NCBI RefSeq assembly: GCF_019799905.1
Contig: NZ_JABGCI010000007.1
Coordinates: 124,001 to 188,000, forward strand
Direction of reading: 5' to 3'
Length of the DNA: 64,000 nt
Source of the DNA: Trujillonella endophytica
GTDB lineage: Bacteria > Actinomycetota > Actinomycetes > Mycobacteriales > Geodermatophilaceae
Shown: piece by piece, positions 56,583 through 64,000 of the stretch
How the letters are laid out: every line of letters starts with the position of its first letter
Position numbering within the stretch: the stretch's first letter is position 1
Made by a program: the position numbers and the translations under genes
The notes under the pieces: model-generated
Told to the model about the DNA's origin: nothing
What the model saw: only the letters and a program-made list of their open reading frames with translations
Databases searched by the model: none

Positions 56583-59006
56583 GTGAAGGGCCAACCCCGA
56601 TTGCAGTTCATAGGCACAGGTGCAGCAGGCAGCCTGGGCCGCGCCTCGGACTACTTCCAGCAGGTTGCTGAGGCTGCATCCAGCGTCGACGACGTCCTAG
56701 CTGTCCTCCAGGCGAACATCGAGTCCTCTCGAAGAGACCTAGCCGAGTGCCTTCGTGGGCACGACTCGTTCGACGCTCTGGCGTTTCTACGTCTGACGGC
56801 CGGGCCCTGGGACTTTTCAGAAGTTCGGGAGAGCGAGACTCGCATCGAGACCTCCCAGGCCGCTCAGGACCTTGTCGCCCTCGCCTTCCTCGACATGGGG
56901 CTTCCCCGCACGCCGCTGAGCGGCGGAAACTCGGGGCAACCGGACATCGGCGAGGCAATGCGCTTGGCAGCCGACATAGTCGACTCGGCGTGCACACGCG
57001 CGCTTCTTCAGGGCCGACGCCTGCCGCAGCCCTTGGGCGTGATGGCCGGGGAATTCCCCGCCTACGAGCTGTCCGTTCGTGGCCGCCAATATGAGTCCGT
57101 TGCGGCGGAACTCAACACCGGGTTGTTCGGGGACGTGAGCATTCGAACCATCGTTAAGGACGCGCTCGGATTCAATCTCGACGAGATTCGTGCTGTTCGC
57201 GCCGCCTCCGTAGGTCTGCTAAATCAACGGCTGTTCGGAGCTCGTGACCGTATCGGCGACATAGTGCAGTCCGGGGTCAGCGCCGATGCAGTGGATGCCA
57301 GAGCGTTCTTGCGCGACCTGAACTTGATGGTGAGTGAGTGCCGGCGCTTCGGCGCGGTGACCACCGCAGATGTCGCGGAGCTGGCGAAGGTCGACTCGAC
57401 AACGACAAAGGCGATCTTGGACTTCTTCAGCATCGCTCGACCGGCCGTTGGGGAGGACAGCCTCATCACGTCGTTCGTGCGAGGGGACCGTCCCGCGCCA
57501 TGGGGCTGCATCTCCGACGCTGACGAGTACTTGATCCTCAATGGGTTTCTCGGAGAGGACGAGCTGAGACGCGACATCGAGCGGGGTCTCATCGCAGGCG
57601 CTCAGACGGGCGGGGCCGCGATGAAGGCATGGGAAAAGTACGTCCGACGCCGGGCGGCCTATTCGGAATCAAGGGCCGCGACTCTCCTGAGCACGCTGAT
57701 GAGGGGAATCAGACCGCAGTGGAAGGGGCAGAAGTTCCTTGGTCCAACGGTCCTAGAGGATGCGGACAAGCTGACACGGGACATGGGCCCCAACGACCCC
57801 GAACGTCGGGAGTACGAGTCGGACCTGCTCTTCGTCCACGACGGCGTCGCCATATGCGTTGAGGTGAAGGCCGGCTCGATCACCGACAAGGCTCGCGGAG
57901 GCAACGCGAAGCGACTCGCCTCCGACCTAGAGAAGACGCTGCGCGAGGGGAACGACCAGGCCGATCGCTTGGCTGGTCTGCTCCGCAACAACCAAGGAGT
58001 CTGGCTCAACGAACACGAATGGATCAATCTCGCACCCATCAAGGAGATCCATTCCATCATCGTCATGCTCGACGACATGGGTCCGCTGTCGTTGTCCATG
58101 AACGAACTGGCGCTCAAGGGAATCATCGACACGCCGGACGTCCCGTGGATCGTGAGCCTTCATGACCTCACCGTCTTAAGCCGGACGACAGATTGCGGCG
58201 CACAGTTCCTGGAGTATCTGCGTCGTCGTCGTGAACGCAAGTTAGCGACGATGGTGAGTGGCGCCGATGAGCTGGATCTCTTCATGTGGTTCCTGAACGG
58301 TGGGATGTACTTAGAGCCAGACCCTCAGGACATCGCGGCACAACTTCCACTCCAACGGCCACCAAAGGCCGCGCGAAGGCGTCGCTACAATGACCAACCC
58401 CGTGTCCGGGTCGGGACGCTGACCGACCCGCTCGACGCTTGGTTCTATGGCATGGAGGGGCTCTCACGGATACGCGCTCCGAAGCCGACTCGCCGCGAGG
58501 AGCCGTGGGTTGAGCAATACCTTTCCGCGAGTGAGTCCATAAAGTCGCCGGGTTGGTTGCGCTTCGGCGCCGACCTAGTCGGCCTGAGCGGAGCCGCCCA
58601 ACGACGTATCGGGAGCCAACTTCGGCAGCAGTGTCACCGAGCACGCGGCGGGCAGCGTGAGCGCACCTTGACGACACATGGCGCCGGCGCATGGGGGTCC
58701 TGGCTGCTCACTCTTGCTGCCATTCCCGGCGGGGCAAGCGTCGACCATCTGTCGCATTACGTGGACGCAAAGCAATATCAAACCGCAGCAAGTCGGGCGC
58801 TGCTGGTGTTGTATCGGCCTGACGGGTCAATGTTCGGCTCTCGATACCGAGGTGACCCTGAGCCGCGGACGCCTGAACGAGATGCAGAGGTCGCAGCGTT
58901 GCCTCTCCAGAGTCTGACCGCGATGTTCGGCCCCACTGCCAAGGGTTCGCGGCCGAAGAAGAAGCGCCCCCGCGGTGGACGCGCCAGGGAGAAGCGCAAG
59001 CGTTGA
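56583..59006 (+). CDS. Large orphan protein with PD-(D/E)XK nuclease motif
   Basis: An 807-residue protein of no family I recognise. A PD-(D/E)XK-type site is visible: YESDLLFVHDG (Asp414) and ICVEVKAG (Glu427, Lys429), preceded by a basic, Trp-containing stretch. Residues 1-400 are helical, without an obvious NTPase; residues 590-807 are Arg-rich with a basic tail (RPKKKRPRGGRAREKRKR). No helicase or signal sequence is seen. The GTG at 56583 is the assumed start; the open frame continues upstream antisense to the integrase, so that part is not used. Codons include more A/T-ending forms than neighbours. A DNA-targeting or defence role is inferred from location and motif only. Confidence 0.75.
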   Translation: MKGQPRLQFIGTGAAGSLGRASDYFQQVAEAASSVDDVLAVLQANIESSRRDLAECLRGHDSFDALAFLRLTAGPWDFSEVRESETRIETSQAAQDLVALAFLDMGLPRTPLSGGNSGQPDIGEAMRLAADIVDSACTRALLQGRRLPQPLGVMAGEFPAYELSVRGRQYESVAAELNTGLFGDVSIRTIVKDALGFNLDEIRAVRAASVGLLNQRLFGARDRIGDIVQSGVSADAVDARAFLRDLNLMVSECRRFGAVTTADVAELAKVDSTTTKAILDFFSIARPAVGEDSLITSFVRGDRPAPWGCISDADEYLILNGFLGEDELRRDIERGLIAGAQTGGAAMKAWEKYVRRRAAYSESRAATLLSTLMRGIRPQWKGQKFLGPTVLEDADKLTRDMGPNDPERREYESDLLFVHDGVAICVEVKAGSITDKARGGNAKRLASDLEKTLREGNDQADRLAGLLRNNQGVWLNEHEWINLAPIKEIHSIIVMLDDMGPLSLSMNELALKGIIDTPDVPWIVSLHDLTVLSRTTDCGAQFLEYLRRRRERKLATMVSGADELDLFMWFLNGGMYLEPDPQDIAAQLPLQRPPKAARRRRYNDQPRVRVGTLTDPLDAWFYGMEGLSRIRAPKPTRREEPWVEQYLSASESIKSPGWLRFGADLVGLSGAAQRRIGSQLRQQCHRARGGQRERTLTTHGAGAWGSWLLTLAAIPGGASVDHLSHYVDAKQYQTAASRALLVLYRPDGSMFGSRYRGDPEPRTPERDAEVAALPLQSLTAMFGPTAKGSRPKKKRPRGGRAREKRKR

Positions 59007-59382
59007 TCCGTCGGGCACGCGACTGACGCGGCGAACGCAGCGACAGCCAGTCGAACCCGGACGCAATCGTGACCGTCACGGCTGCTTTGACCGCCAGCTT
59101 CAGCCGCCGGGGACCGACCTCCGGCCAGCGCACGCTCGAGTGACTCAACGACCGGAAGGGGAACGGGCACTCCGCGCTCGCTACGCGTTCCTCGCTCGTT
59201 CGAGCCGGCGTCAGTGCGCCATCGGATGCCGCGGCATCCGCCGCGCTGCCGACGCGGATCTGCACCCGTTCATGCCCACAAGCCCGTGGACGGCCACGGA
59301 CGTGCGCGGCAGCCAACCACCCGCTGGCTGGCAGCTCGCACGGCAGATGGCAGCTCCCCCTCGGCGCAGCGGATGTGACCCA
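59007..59382. other. Gene-poor gap in the island
   Basis: 376 bases between two convergent-facing genes. Small open frames occur on both strands, but none shows a plausible start or family. I see no clear terminator or repeat. Confidence 0.5.
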
Positions 59383-60183
59383 TCACCGGTTCCGGTCCAG
59401 CCATTCGACGAGCACCTTCGACACGCGCTCGGGCTGGTCGGTCATCAGCACGTGGTTCGCGTTCGGGATGATCACGAGCTCGGCGCCGGGGACGCGGTCG
59501 GCGATGAGCCGGCCGTTCTCCGGCGGGACGAGCGCATCCAGCTCCCCGTGTACGACCAGCGTCGGTGCGGTGATGCCCTCGATGCGGTCGTAGCCGTTCC
59601 ATCGCGATGACCCGACCACCTGTGCCAGGTAGCCCTCGTTCGTGGCGGCGAGCGGGAACCGCACCGCCCAGTCCTCCTCGATGCGCTCGCGCGGTGTCCC
59701 GGGCGCGTAGTTGAAGGGGATCGAGGCCTCCGCCGCCTCCTCAGGCGTCATCTGCCCGCGCCGCGTCAGCATCGCCATCGCCTGGGGGTTCATGACGGCG
59801 TGCGCGAGGCCCGGGTGTGTGGCGATCAGACACAGCGAGCGGACCCGTTCCGGGGCGGTGAGCGCGATCTCCTGGGCGATCAGGCCGCCCATCGAGATAC
59901 CGACGATGTGGGCGATGTCCACACCCGCCGCAGCCAGCACGGCCAGGCAGTCTGCCGCCATGGTCTCGACCGTGTACGGCGCCCCAGAAACGTCACCGGT
60001 GCGGCCGGCCCCCCGGTTGTCGACGCGGATGACCCGGTAGCCCTCGGCCAGCGCGGGCATCAGCCGGAACCACATCGCAGCCGGGTAGGCGAGCCCCATG
60101 ACCAGCAGGACGGCAGGAGCGTCCTCCGGCCCGTCGGACTCCCACGCTATGCGGGCCGTGTCTGGACGCTCGATGGCCGGCAC
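59383..60183 (-). CDS. Alpha/beta-fold hydrolase
   Basis: A 266-residue alpha/beta hydrolase. The nucleophile elbow is GISMGG (Ser97), the oxyanion region is LLVMGLAYPAAMW, and the Asp and His are seen in VVHGELDALVPPENG and NANHVLMTDQPERV. It is like small esterases or epoxide/meta-cleavage hydrolases. The GTG at 60183 has AAGGGAG about seven bases upstream. Codon use is GC-rich again, unlike the preceding orphan gene, which suggests a different history. Substrate unknown. Confidence 0.9.
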   Translation of the reverse strand: MPAIERPDTARIAWESDGPEDAPAVLLVMGLAYPAAMWFRLMPALAEGYRVIRVDNRGAGRTGDVSGAPYTVETMAADCLAVLAAAGVDIAHIVGISMGGLIAQEIALTAPERVRSLCLIATHPGLAHAVMNPQAMAMLTRRGQMTPEEAAEASIPFNYAPGTPRERIEEDWAVRFPLAATNEGYLAQVVGSSRWNGYDRIEGITAPTLVVHGELDALVPPENGRLIADRVPGAELVIIPNANHVLMTDQPERVSKVLVEWLDRNR

Positions 60184-61040
60184 GGGTCACTCCCTTCTTC
60201 GTCAGGTCCTGCGGCTCGGACCGCGAGCTGTAGCCCCTCACGTGCACCGCACCTCGAGAGGCCAGATCCGACCCCGAAGACGGCACCTACCCTCGGAAAA
60301 CCTGGGCTCAGTGTCCCGCCCCAGATTCATTGGGGCTCGGAACTGACGCGGCGACGGTAGCCGTCCGCGGTGTTGTGCCGATAGAAGTGGTTGACGACAT
60401 CGCTTGACTCGGCGACAACGGTGAGCCTCAGCCCGCGCGCAGGAGGGCCGACCGTAGGGCTTCGATCCTCTGCTGACGAAGGGCCGGTGGCTCCTGCGCT
60501 ACCCGCGGCCTACGCCGTCATTGTCGCGGTCGAACCCCTGGTCCCAGTCAAGGTCGCCGGGGGCGAATAGGTGCTGCTCCAGCAGCCCGTACTACGTCGC
60601 AGTTCTCCACTCCCTCCTCCAGCTTCCCTCCTGCTCTGGCTGGATCGATGGCGTGAGGACCCGAATCGTCGCGCCTCCCGCGCCTAGCGCTTACCAATGG
60701 GACGGTTCGGCCACCGCGCACGGCGGGGCGCGACGACGGTCGCGAGACGCATGATGCCTGCGAGAACGCGTTGGCGTGATTTGTCCACGTTGGGTGGGAT
60801 TGGCTGGCGACGGGAGTTGCGGTTGATTGATCGTCGTAAGTTCGTCGCAGTCGCCAGGGCACGGCTCTGAGACTCGCTCCCTGGAAGTCCACGCGAGCGC
60901 CGGGGAGGCCACTCAGGAGGCGGCGACGTCCTCGAGTTCTCCTCCAGTAGAACTGCAGAACGGTCACACCCCTGCGCTAAGCACGCTCTGTCAGCGGCTG
61001 GGCCCGCGAGGGACAGCCAACTGGAGGGAGCGGTGACGGG
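60184..61040. other. Long gap without a convincing gene
   Basis: 857 bases with only overlapping short frames and no plausible start or domain. The region has lower GC and looks degraded. It contains the 10-mer TGCGGTTGAT, which recurs near 61573 but is too short to be meaningful. Confidence 0.45.
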
Positions 61041-61532
61041 ATGGCCATCAACGCTGAGGAGCCGACGGCCCACCGGGCGACCGCCCCTCATCGCCCATTG
61101 CGCCGGCAATCAGCGCCGTCTGCGGGCGAACTCGCGGGCGCGGACTTCCTCCTACAGAGCCGCAAGCTGCCAGCCAGGATCCGGCTGAGCCGAGCCCGGG
61201 GCTGGCGCAAGCCAGTCGGCGCAGTGGTCGTGGCTCGTCCCACCCGCTGGGGCAACCCGTTCCGCGTCGGCGAGACGTACATGTGGCTGGCGGCCGACCA
61301 CGACGACACCTGGCCGGTCCCGACGAGCAGAGCTCCGGGCACCCACCCCGATGGCATGCGGGTAGTGCGCTGCCCGGACACGACAACCGCAATCAAGTGG
61401 TTTCGACAGTGGGCGACGGGCGACTACGCCGACGAGGCACGGCGACTGCTCCGTGGCCACGACCTCGCATGCTGGTGCCCGCTGGATCAGCCTTGCCACG
61501 GCGACGTCCTCCTGGAGCTGGCCAATCGCTAA
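61041..61532 (+). CDS. DUF4326-family protein
   Basis: A 163-residue protein. After a variable basic N terminus (about 45 residues), the DUF4326 domain runs RIRLSRARGWRKPVGAVVVARPTRWGNPF to the C-terminal LLRGHDLACWCPLDQPCHGDVLLELAN. The conserved CWCxxxxxCH is visible and may bind metal or nucleic acid. The ATG at 61041 follows GGAGGGAG by 11 bases, which is rather far. The family is widespread in phages and mobile DNA of actinobacteria; function unknown. Confidence 0.8.
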   Translation: MAINAEEPTAHRATAPHRPLRRQSAPSAGELAGADFLLQSRKLPARIRLSRARGWRKPVGAVVVARPTRWGNPFRVGETYMWLAADHDDTWPVPTSRAPGTHPDGMRVVRCPDTTTAIKWFRQWATGDYADEARRLLRGHDLACWCPLDQPCHGDVLLELANR

Positions 61533-62179
61533 CAGCCCCTCCCCGGCGCTACAACGGCTTGCGGCAGGGATCCTGCGGTTGATCTTGTGGTGATTGACCG
61601 TGGCTGGCTGTCGGTGACTGAGCAGGTCGAACCGCCTGCCGACTGCTGGCACGAGTCGGTACGACCTGGCTGCCGACGGCAGTATTGAGTGCATAAGGGT
61701 GCACGCGGTGTGCTGCCCGTCCGAGAAGCACGGCCCGATGCCCAATGCCATCCCCGGGCCCGTCACGAACCTCTTACCCCCAGTCAGAGCGGGGGTACGG
61801 CCGATGTCGCTGGTACCGCCCCGTCTGAGTATGCGCAACTGAACGCGAGGGTGAGCCATTGCGAAACGCGAGGATGCGCAGCTCCGGATCGCTGCGCCCT
61901 CCTGGGCGCACGGCGGACCAGGGCGGCCACTGCCGGAGCCGGCCGGTACCCCCCGTCTCCTGGCGTGCAGGTCGACTGACTCCGCCCCGTTGGCGGCGGC
62001 GGCCGCCGGCGCGAGTTTGGAGGCGCCGCAGCTGTTGTCCTCGGTATCCACGGTCCCCCGGGGCCTGCGGCCGCGTCTATGCAGTCGAGGACGTCCCGAC
62101 AGCTCTACCTCAGCGGTCAGCGGTGAACTCGAGCTATTCCCTCGACCACGCCCCTGACGTCGAGCGACGACGGTCCGCA
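61533..62179. other. Gap without a convincing gene
   Basis: 647 bases between DUF4326 and the dehydrogenase gene. Several short frames exist on both strands but none shows a recognisable domain or start. No obvious terminator. Confidence 0.45.
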
Positions 62180-63007
62180 TCAGCCCTCGGAGTCAGCCCT
62201 GGCTGCTGTCATGGCCTCGACGAACCTTTCGGCGACGTCGACCAGTTCCCTGCCTGGCGCGTCTCCGAGCACCTGCCGGGTGAGCCGGACGTCCTTGACG
62301 AGAGGCGCGTCCCCCGGGGTGTTCATGAGCGCAGCGAGCGAGCCGGCGCGCAGCCGCATCGCGGACCCGATGCAGGCTGAGCTGCTCCGCAGCAGGACCT
62401 CCTTGAGACCGTCCGCATCGATGCCCATGGATGTGCCGGCGGCCATCGCGTAATCGGTCAGCACGACCTGCGCCGAGAACAACGTGTTGTTGACGAGCTT
62501 GGCTTTCGATCCAGCCCCAATGGGTCCGAGGTGGACGACGTGGTCGGAGAAAGTGGCGAGCACGGAGGCGACGTCACGGAGGGTGTCCGGCTCTCCGCCG
62601 ACCATGACGGTGAGCCTCCCGGTCGACGCCTTCGGTTCGCCGCCACTGACCGGCGCGTCCAGCAGTCGCAGGCCGTGGGTGTCGGCCCGCTCGGCGAGGG
62701 CCTGCACCTCGCCCGGTGACACCGTGCTGTGCACCATGACCACGGCGCCGGGCCGCAGGGTCTCCGCCAGGCCGCCGGCGCCGAAGAGCACGTCGGCCAC
62801 GCCGTCGGCGTCGAAGACGCAGATGCCGACGCAGTCGACCATCGTGCCCATCTCAGCCGGACTGGCGACGACCGTGGCGTTGGTCCCCGCGAACGGCGCC
62901 AAGGAGGCCTCGCGGCGCGCCCAGAGCACGAGATCATGCCCTTCGGACTGGATCCGCTGCGCCATGGGTGAGCCCATGCTGCCCACCCCGATGAATCCGA
63001 CCTTCAT
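62180..63007 (-). CDS. 3-Hydroxyisobutyrate dehydrogenase-family NAD(P) oxidoreductase
   Basis: A 275-residue beta-hydroxyacid dehydrogenase. The Rossmann motif is GFIGVGSMGSPMA (residues 4-16), the substrate motif is LLDAPVSGGEPKA, and the catalytic Lys is in GSKAKLVNNTLF. The ATG at 63007 has AGGAG six bases upstream; an open extension of 110 codons upstream lacks one and is rejected. It lies in the direction of an acyl-CoA dehydrogenase and an ArsR-like gene. Valine catabolism, tartronate or glyoxylate reduction are possible roles. Confidence 0.9.
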   Translation of the reverse strand: MKVGFIGVGSMGSPMAQRIQSEGHDLVLWARREASLAPFAGTNATVVASPAEMGTMVDCVGICVFDADGVADVLFGAGGLAETLRPGAVVMVHSTVSPGEVQALAERADTHGLRLLDAPVSGGEPKASTGRLTVMVGGEPDTLRDVASVLATFSDHVVHLGPIGAGSKAKLVNNTLFSAQVVLTDYAMAAGTSMGIDADGLKEVLLRSSSACIGSAMRLRAGSLAALMNTPGDAPLVKDVRLTRQVLGDAPGRELVDVAERFVEAMTAARADSEG

Positions 63008-63185
63008 GTTGCGCTCCTCGATAGTCGTGCTCTTCGCGCTCTCGCATTTCGAGACGGCAGACCTGTTGCGAGGTCGTGCCGTCCGCTCCGCCTCGACGGT
63101 CATGAGTCCACGGTCAGCAGGAGCACACCGGGGGGCGTCAGGCCGCCGCCGCTCCATCGCCGTCCGAGCTTCCTTCACCTGACGA

Positions 63186-63536
63186 TCACCGGCGTGACCT
63201 CGGAGCTGTGTGACGGCCTCGACGACGAGTCCCATGCCGTGGGCGTCCGTGTGAGAGCTGCCCGCCATGCGGATTGAGTGGCAGGACGCCGTCCGTGTCG
63301 GAGCCAGTAGTAGCTGGTCCCGCGACGCTACGAGCACTCACGAGGCGAGCCCGCGTGAGGACTCTGATGTGGCGAGTGATGCTGCTCGGACTCTCAGCCA
63401 GCAGGTCCACGAGCGCCTGCCTGGGCACCTCCCCGTGCGGAGGGAGCCGCCTCAGCATGCAGTGCCGGACAGGATGGCTGAGCGCCTGGAAGACCTCGAC
63501 CGGGTCGACGAGCGCGCCCGTTTGCCGCGTCCTCAT
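63186..63536 (-). pseudogene. ArsR-type regulator, possibly frameshifted
   Basis: A 116-residue frame whose first 60 residues form an ArsR winged helix (VEVFQALSHPVRHCMLRRL through SSITRHIRVLTRARLV). After that the frame turns into a low-complexity tail. A +1 shift near 63325 would read RRGTSYYWLRHG, close to the wing pattern GRxxYYRL of ArsR proteins. The start overlaps the acyl-CoA dehydrogenase stop by four bases (ATGA). It may be a truncated regulator or a sequencing/genuine frameshift. Confidence 0.5.
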
Positions 63537-64000
63537 CGGACGTAGGACTTGCTGCCCGGCAGACTCAGCCGCGGGAGGCCGAGGACGTGCTGGGCGATCA
63601 TGTTCTTGAAGACCTCGGTGGTCCCGCCGTACGTCGCCGTCCCCTGCGCGAAGCGGTGTGCCTCCTCGATGACACCGTCGTCCAGCGCTCCCTCGGCGCC
63701 ATGGGCCAACAGCGCTTCCGTTCCGACGAGATCGATGAGCTCCGCGATGCCGGCGATGTAGGACAGCGACCCCTTGACGCGGCCCATCAGTCCTGGGGTC
63801 ACGCGGCTGGCCTCGGTCTCCACGAGCAGGGCACCCAGCCGGTCGAGGAACGCGGGGTCGTCGGCGACGAGTGACCCGTCGGGACGGGTGGTCCGCTTCG
63901 CCCAGCGGGCTGCCGCGTCGATCGCGGCCTCGAGGTGGCGGGTCCAGCTGACGCTCATGCTGACGTCGGCCAGGCCGTCGTCCGGTCGGCCGCTGCCGTG
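63533..64000 (-). CDS. Acyl-CoA dehydrogenase, C-terminal part; 5' end beyond the window
   Basis: About 155 residues of the C-terminal four-helix domain of an acyl-CoA dehydrogenase. The end is GTATYGGTTEVFKNMIAQHVLGLPRLSLPG, the usual C-terminal FAD/substrate loop, with a Tyr-Gly-Gly-Thr-Thr-Glu series. No stop interrupts the frame to the right edge, so the N-terminal and FAD-binding parts lie outside. The stop is coupled to the ArsR-like start. Together with the dehydrogenase at 62180 it suggests an acyl-CoA catabolic operon. Confidence 0.85.
   Translation of the reverse strand, partial: HGSGRPDDGLADVSMSVSWTRHLEAAIDAAARWAKRTTRPDGSLVADDPAFLDRLGALLVETEASRVTPGLMGRVKGSLSYIAGIAELIDLVGTEALLAHGAEGALDDGVIEEAHRFAQGTATYGGTTEVFKNMIAQHVLGLPRLSLPGSKSYVR

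Larger units (their letters stand above)
55116..61532. mobile_element. Probable tRNA-Leu-associated genomic island (right end uncertain)
   Basis: Evidence: integrase adjacent to the 3' end of a tRNA gene, less GC-biased coding at 56583-59006, two gene-poor gaps, and a DUF4326 gene often seen in actinobacterial mobile DNA. The right boundary is a guess; no duplicate of the tRNA 3' segment was seen in the remaining window. Confidence 0.5.

Noticed and set aside
59022..60354. 13-base direct repeat ACTGACGCGGCGA flanking the alpha/beta hydrolase as a transposition footprint
   Set aside because: Too short; in 64 kb of GC-rich DNA many 13-mers recur by chance and no inverted ends or transposase accompany it.

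Overview
The window is very GC-rich, densely packed chromosomal DNA from an actinobacterium. Three markers support this directly: a complete Pup-proteasome gene set, the mycothiol-biosynthesis ligase gene mshC, and many leaderless genes with a TANNNT -10 element 6-8 nt before the start codon. From composition and gene order I infer a Geodermatophilaceae-like organism (Blastococcus, Geodermatophilus or Modestobacter type), without proof. Much of the order parallels the M. tuberculosis helY-tatC-tatA-pafC-pafB-pafA-prcA-prcB-pup-dop-mpa-trmI-recB-like segment, plus metH, PAC2, mshC, a histidine phosphatase and uppP.

Region by region. 1-18.4 kb: the protein-degradation and DNA-damage block, with helicase HelY, a lipid kinase, TatC/TatA, the WYL regulators PafC/PafB, Pup ligase PafA, proteasome PrcA/PrcB, an endonuclease VII-like HNH protein between pup and prcB, Pup (already ending in Glu), Dop, a lipoprotein, the ATPase ARC/Mpa, TrmI, and a RecB-type Fe-S nuclease whose promoter looks like a PafBC target. 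18.4-24.8 kb: small metabolic and regulatory genes (PEP-mutase-like, truncated P450-like, ArsR, mycothiol-type isomerase, HtaA domain, HAD, CoA transferase, enoyl-CoA hydratase). 24.8-33 kb: an acyl-CoA catabolic locus (acyl-CoA synthetase, two amidohydrolase-fold proteins, fused FadE34-like dehydrogenase, TetR regulator, thioesterase) with two copies of a 15-bp operator-like sequence. 33-55 kb: housekeeping genes including metH, a dGTPase, mshC, uppP with a structured leader, a RecD-like helicase, and an iron-box-controlled DUF2470 gene.

55-61.5 kb: a tRNA-Leu(GAG) followed at once by a tyrosine integrase. Next comes an 807-residue orphan protein with a PD-(D/E)XK nuclease motif and visibly less GC-biased codons, then an alpha/beta hydrolase and a DUF4326 gene, separated by long gene-poor gaps. 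This is the best candidate for an accessory or undescribed (possibly defence) system. 62.2-64 kb: a 3-hydroxyisobutyrate dehydrogenase-like gene, a possibly frameshifted ArsR gene, and the 3' part of an acyl-CoA dehydrogenase gene running off the right edge.

How the genes work together: Pup is attached by PafA, removed by Dop, and recognised by ARC, which feeds PrcA/PrcB. PafB/PafC are the transcriptional DNA-damage activators named after this cluster. The promoters of pup, pafA and the RecB-like nuclease share a TGTCR-N11-TANNNT layout, so the window may hold a regulator together with part of its own regulon.
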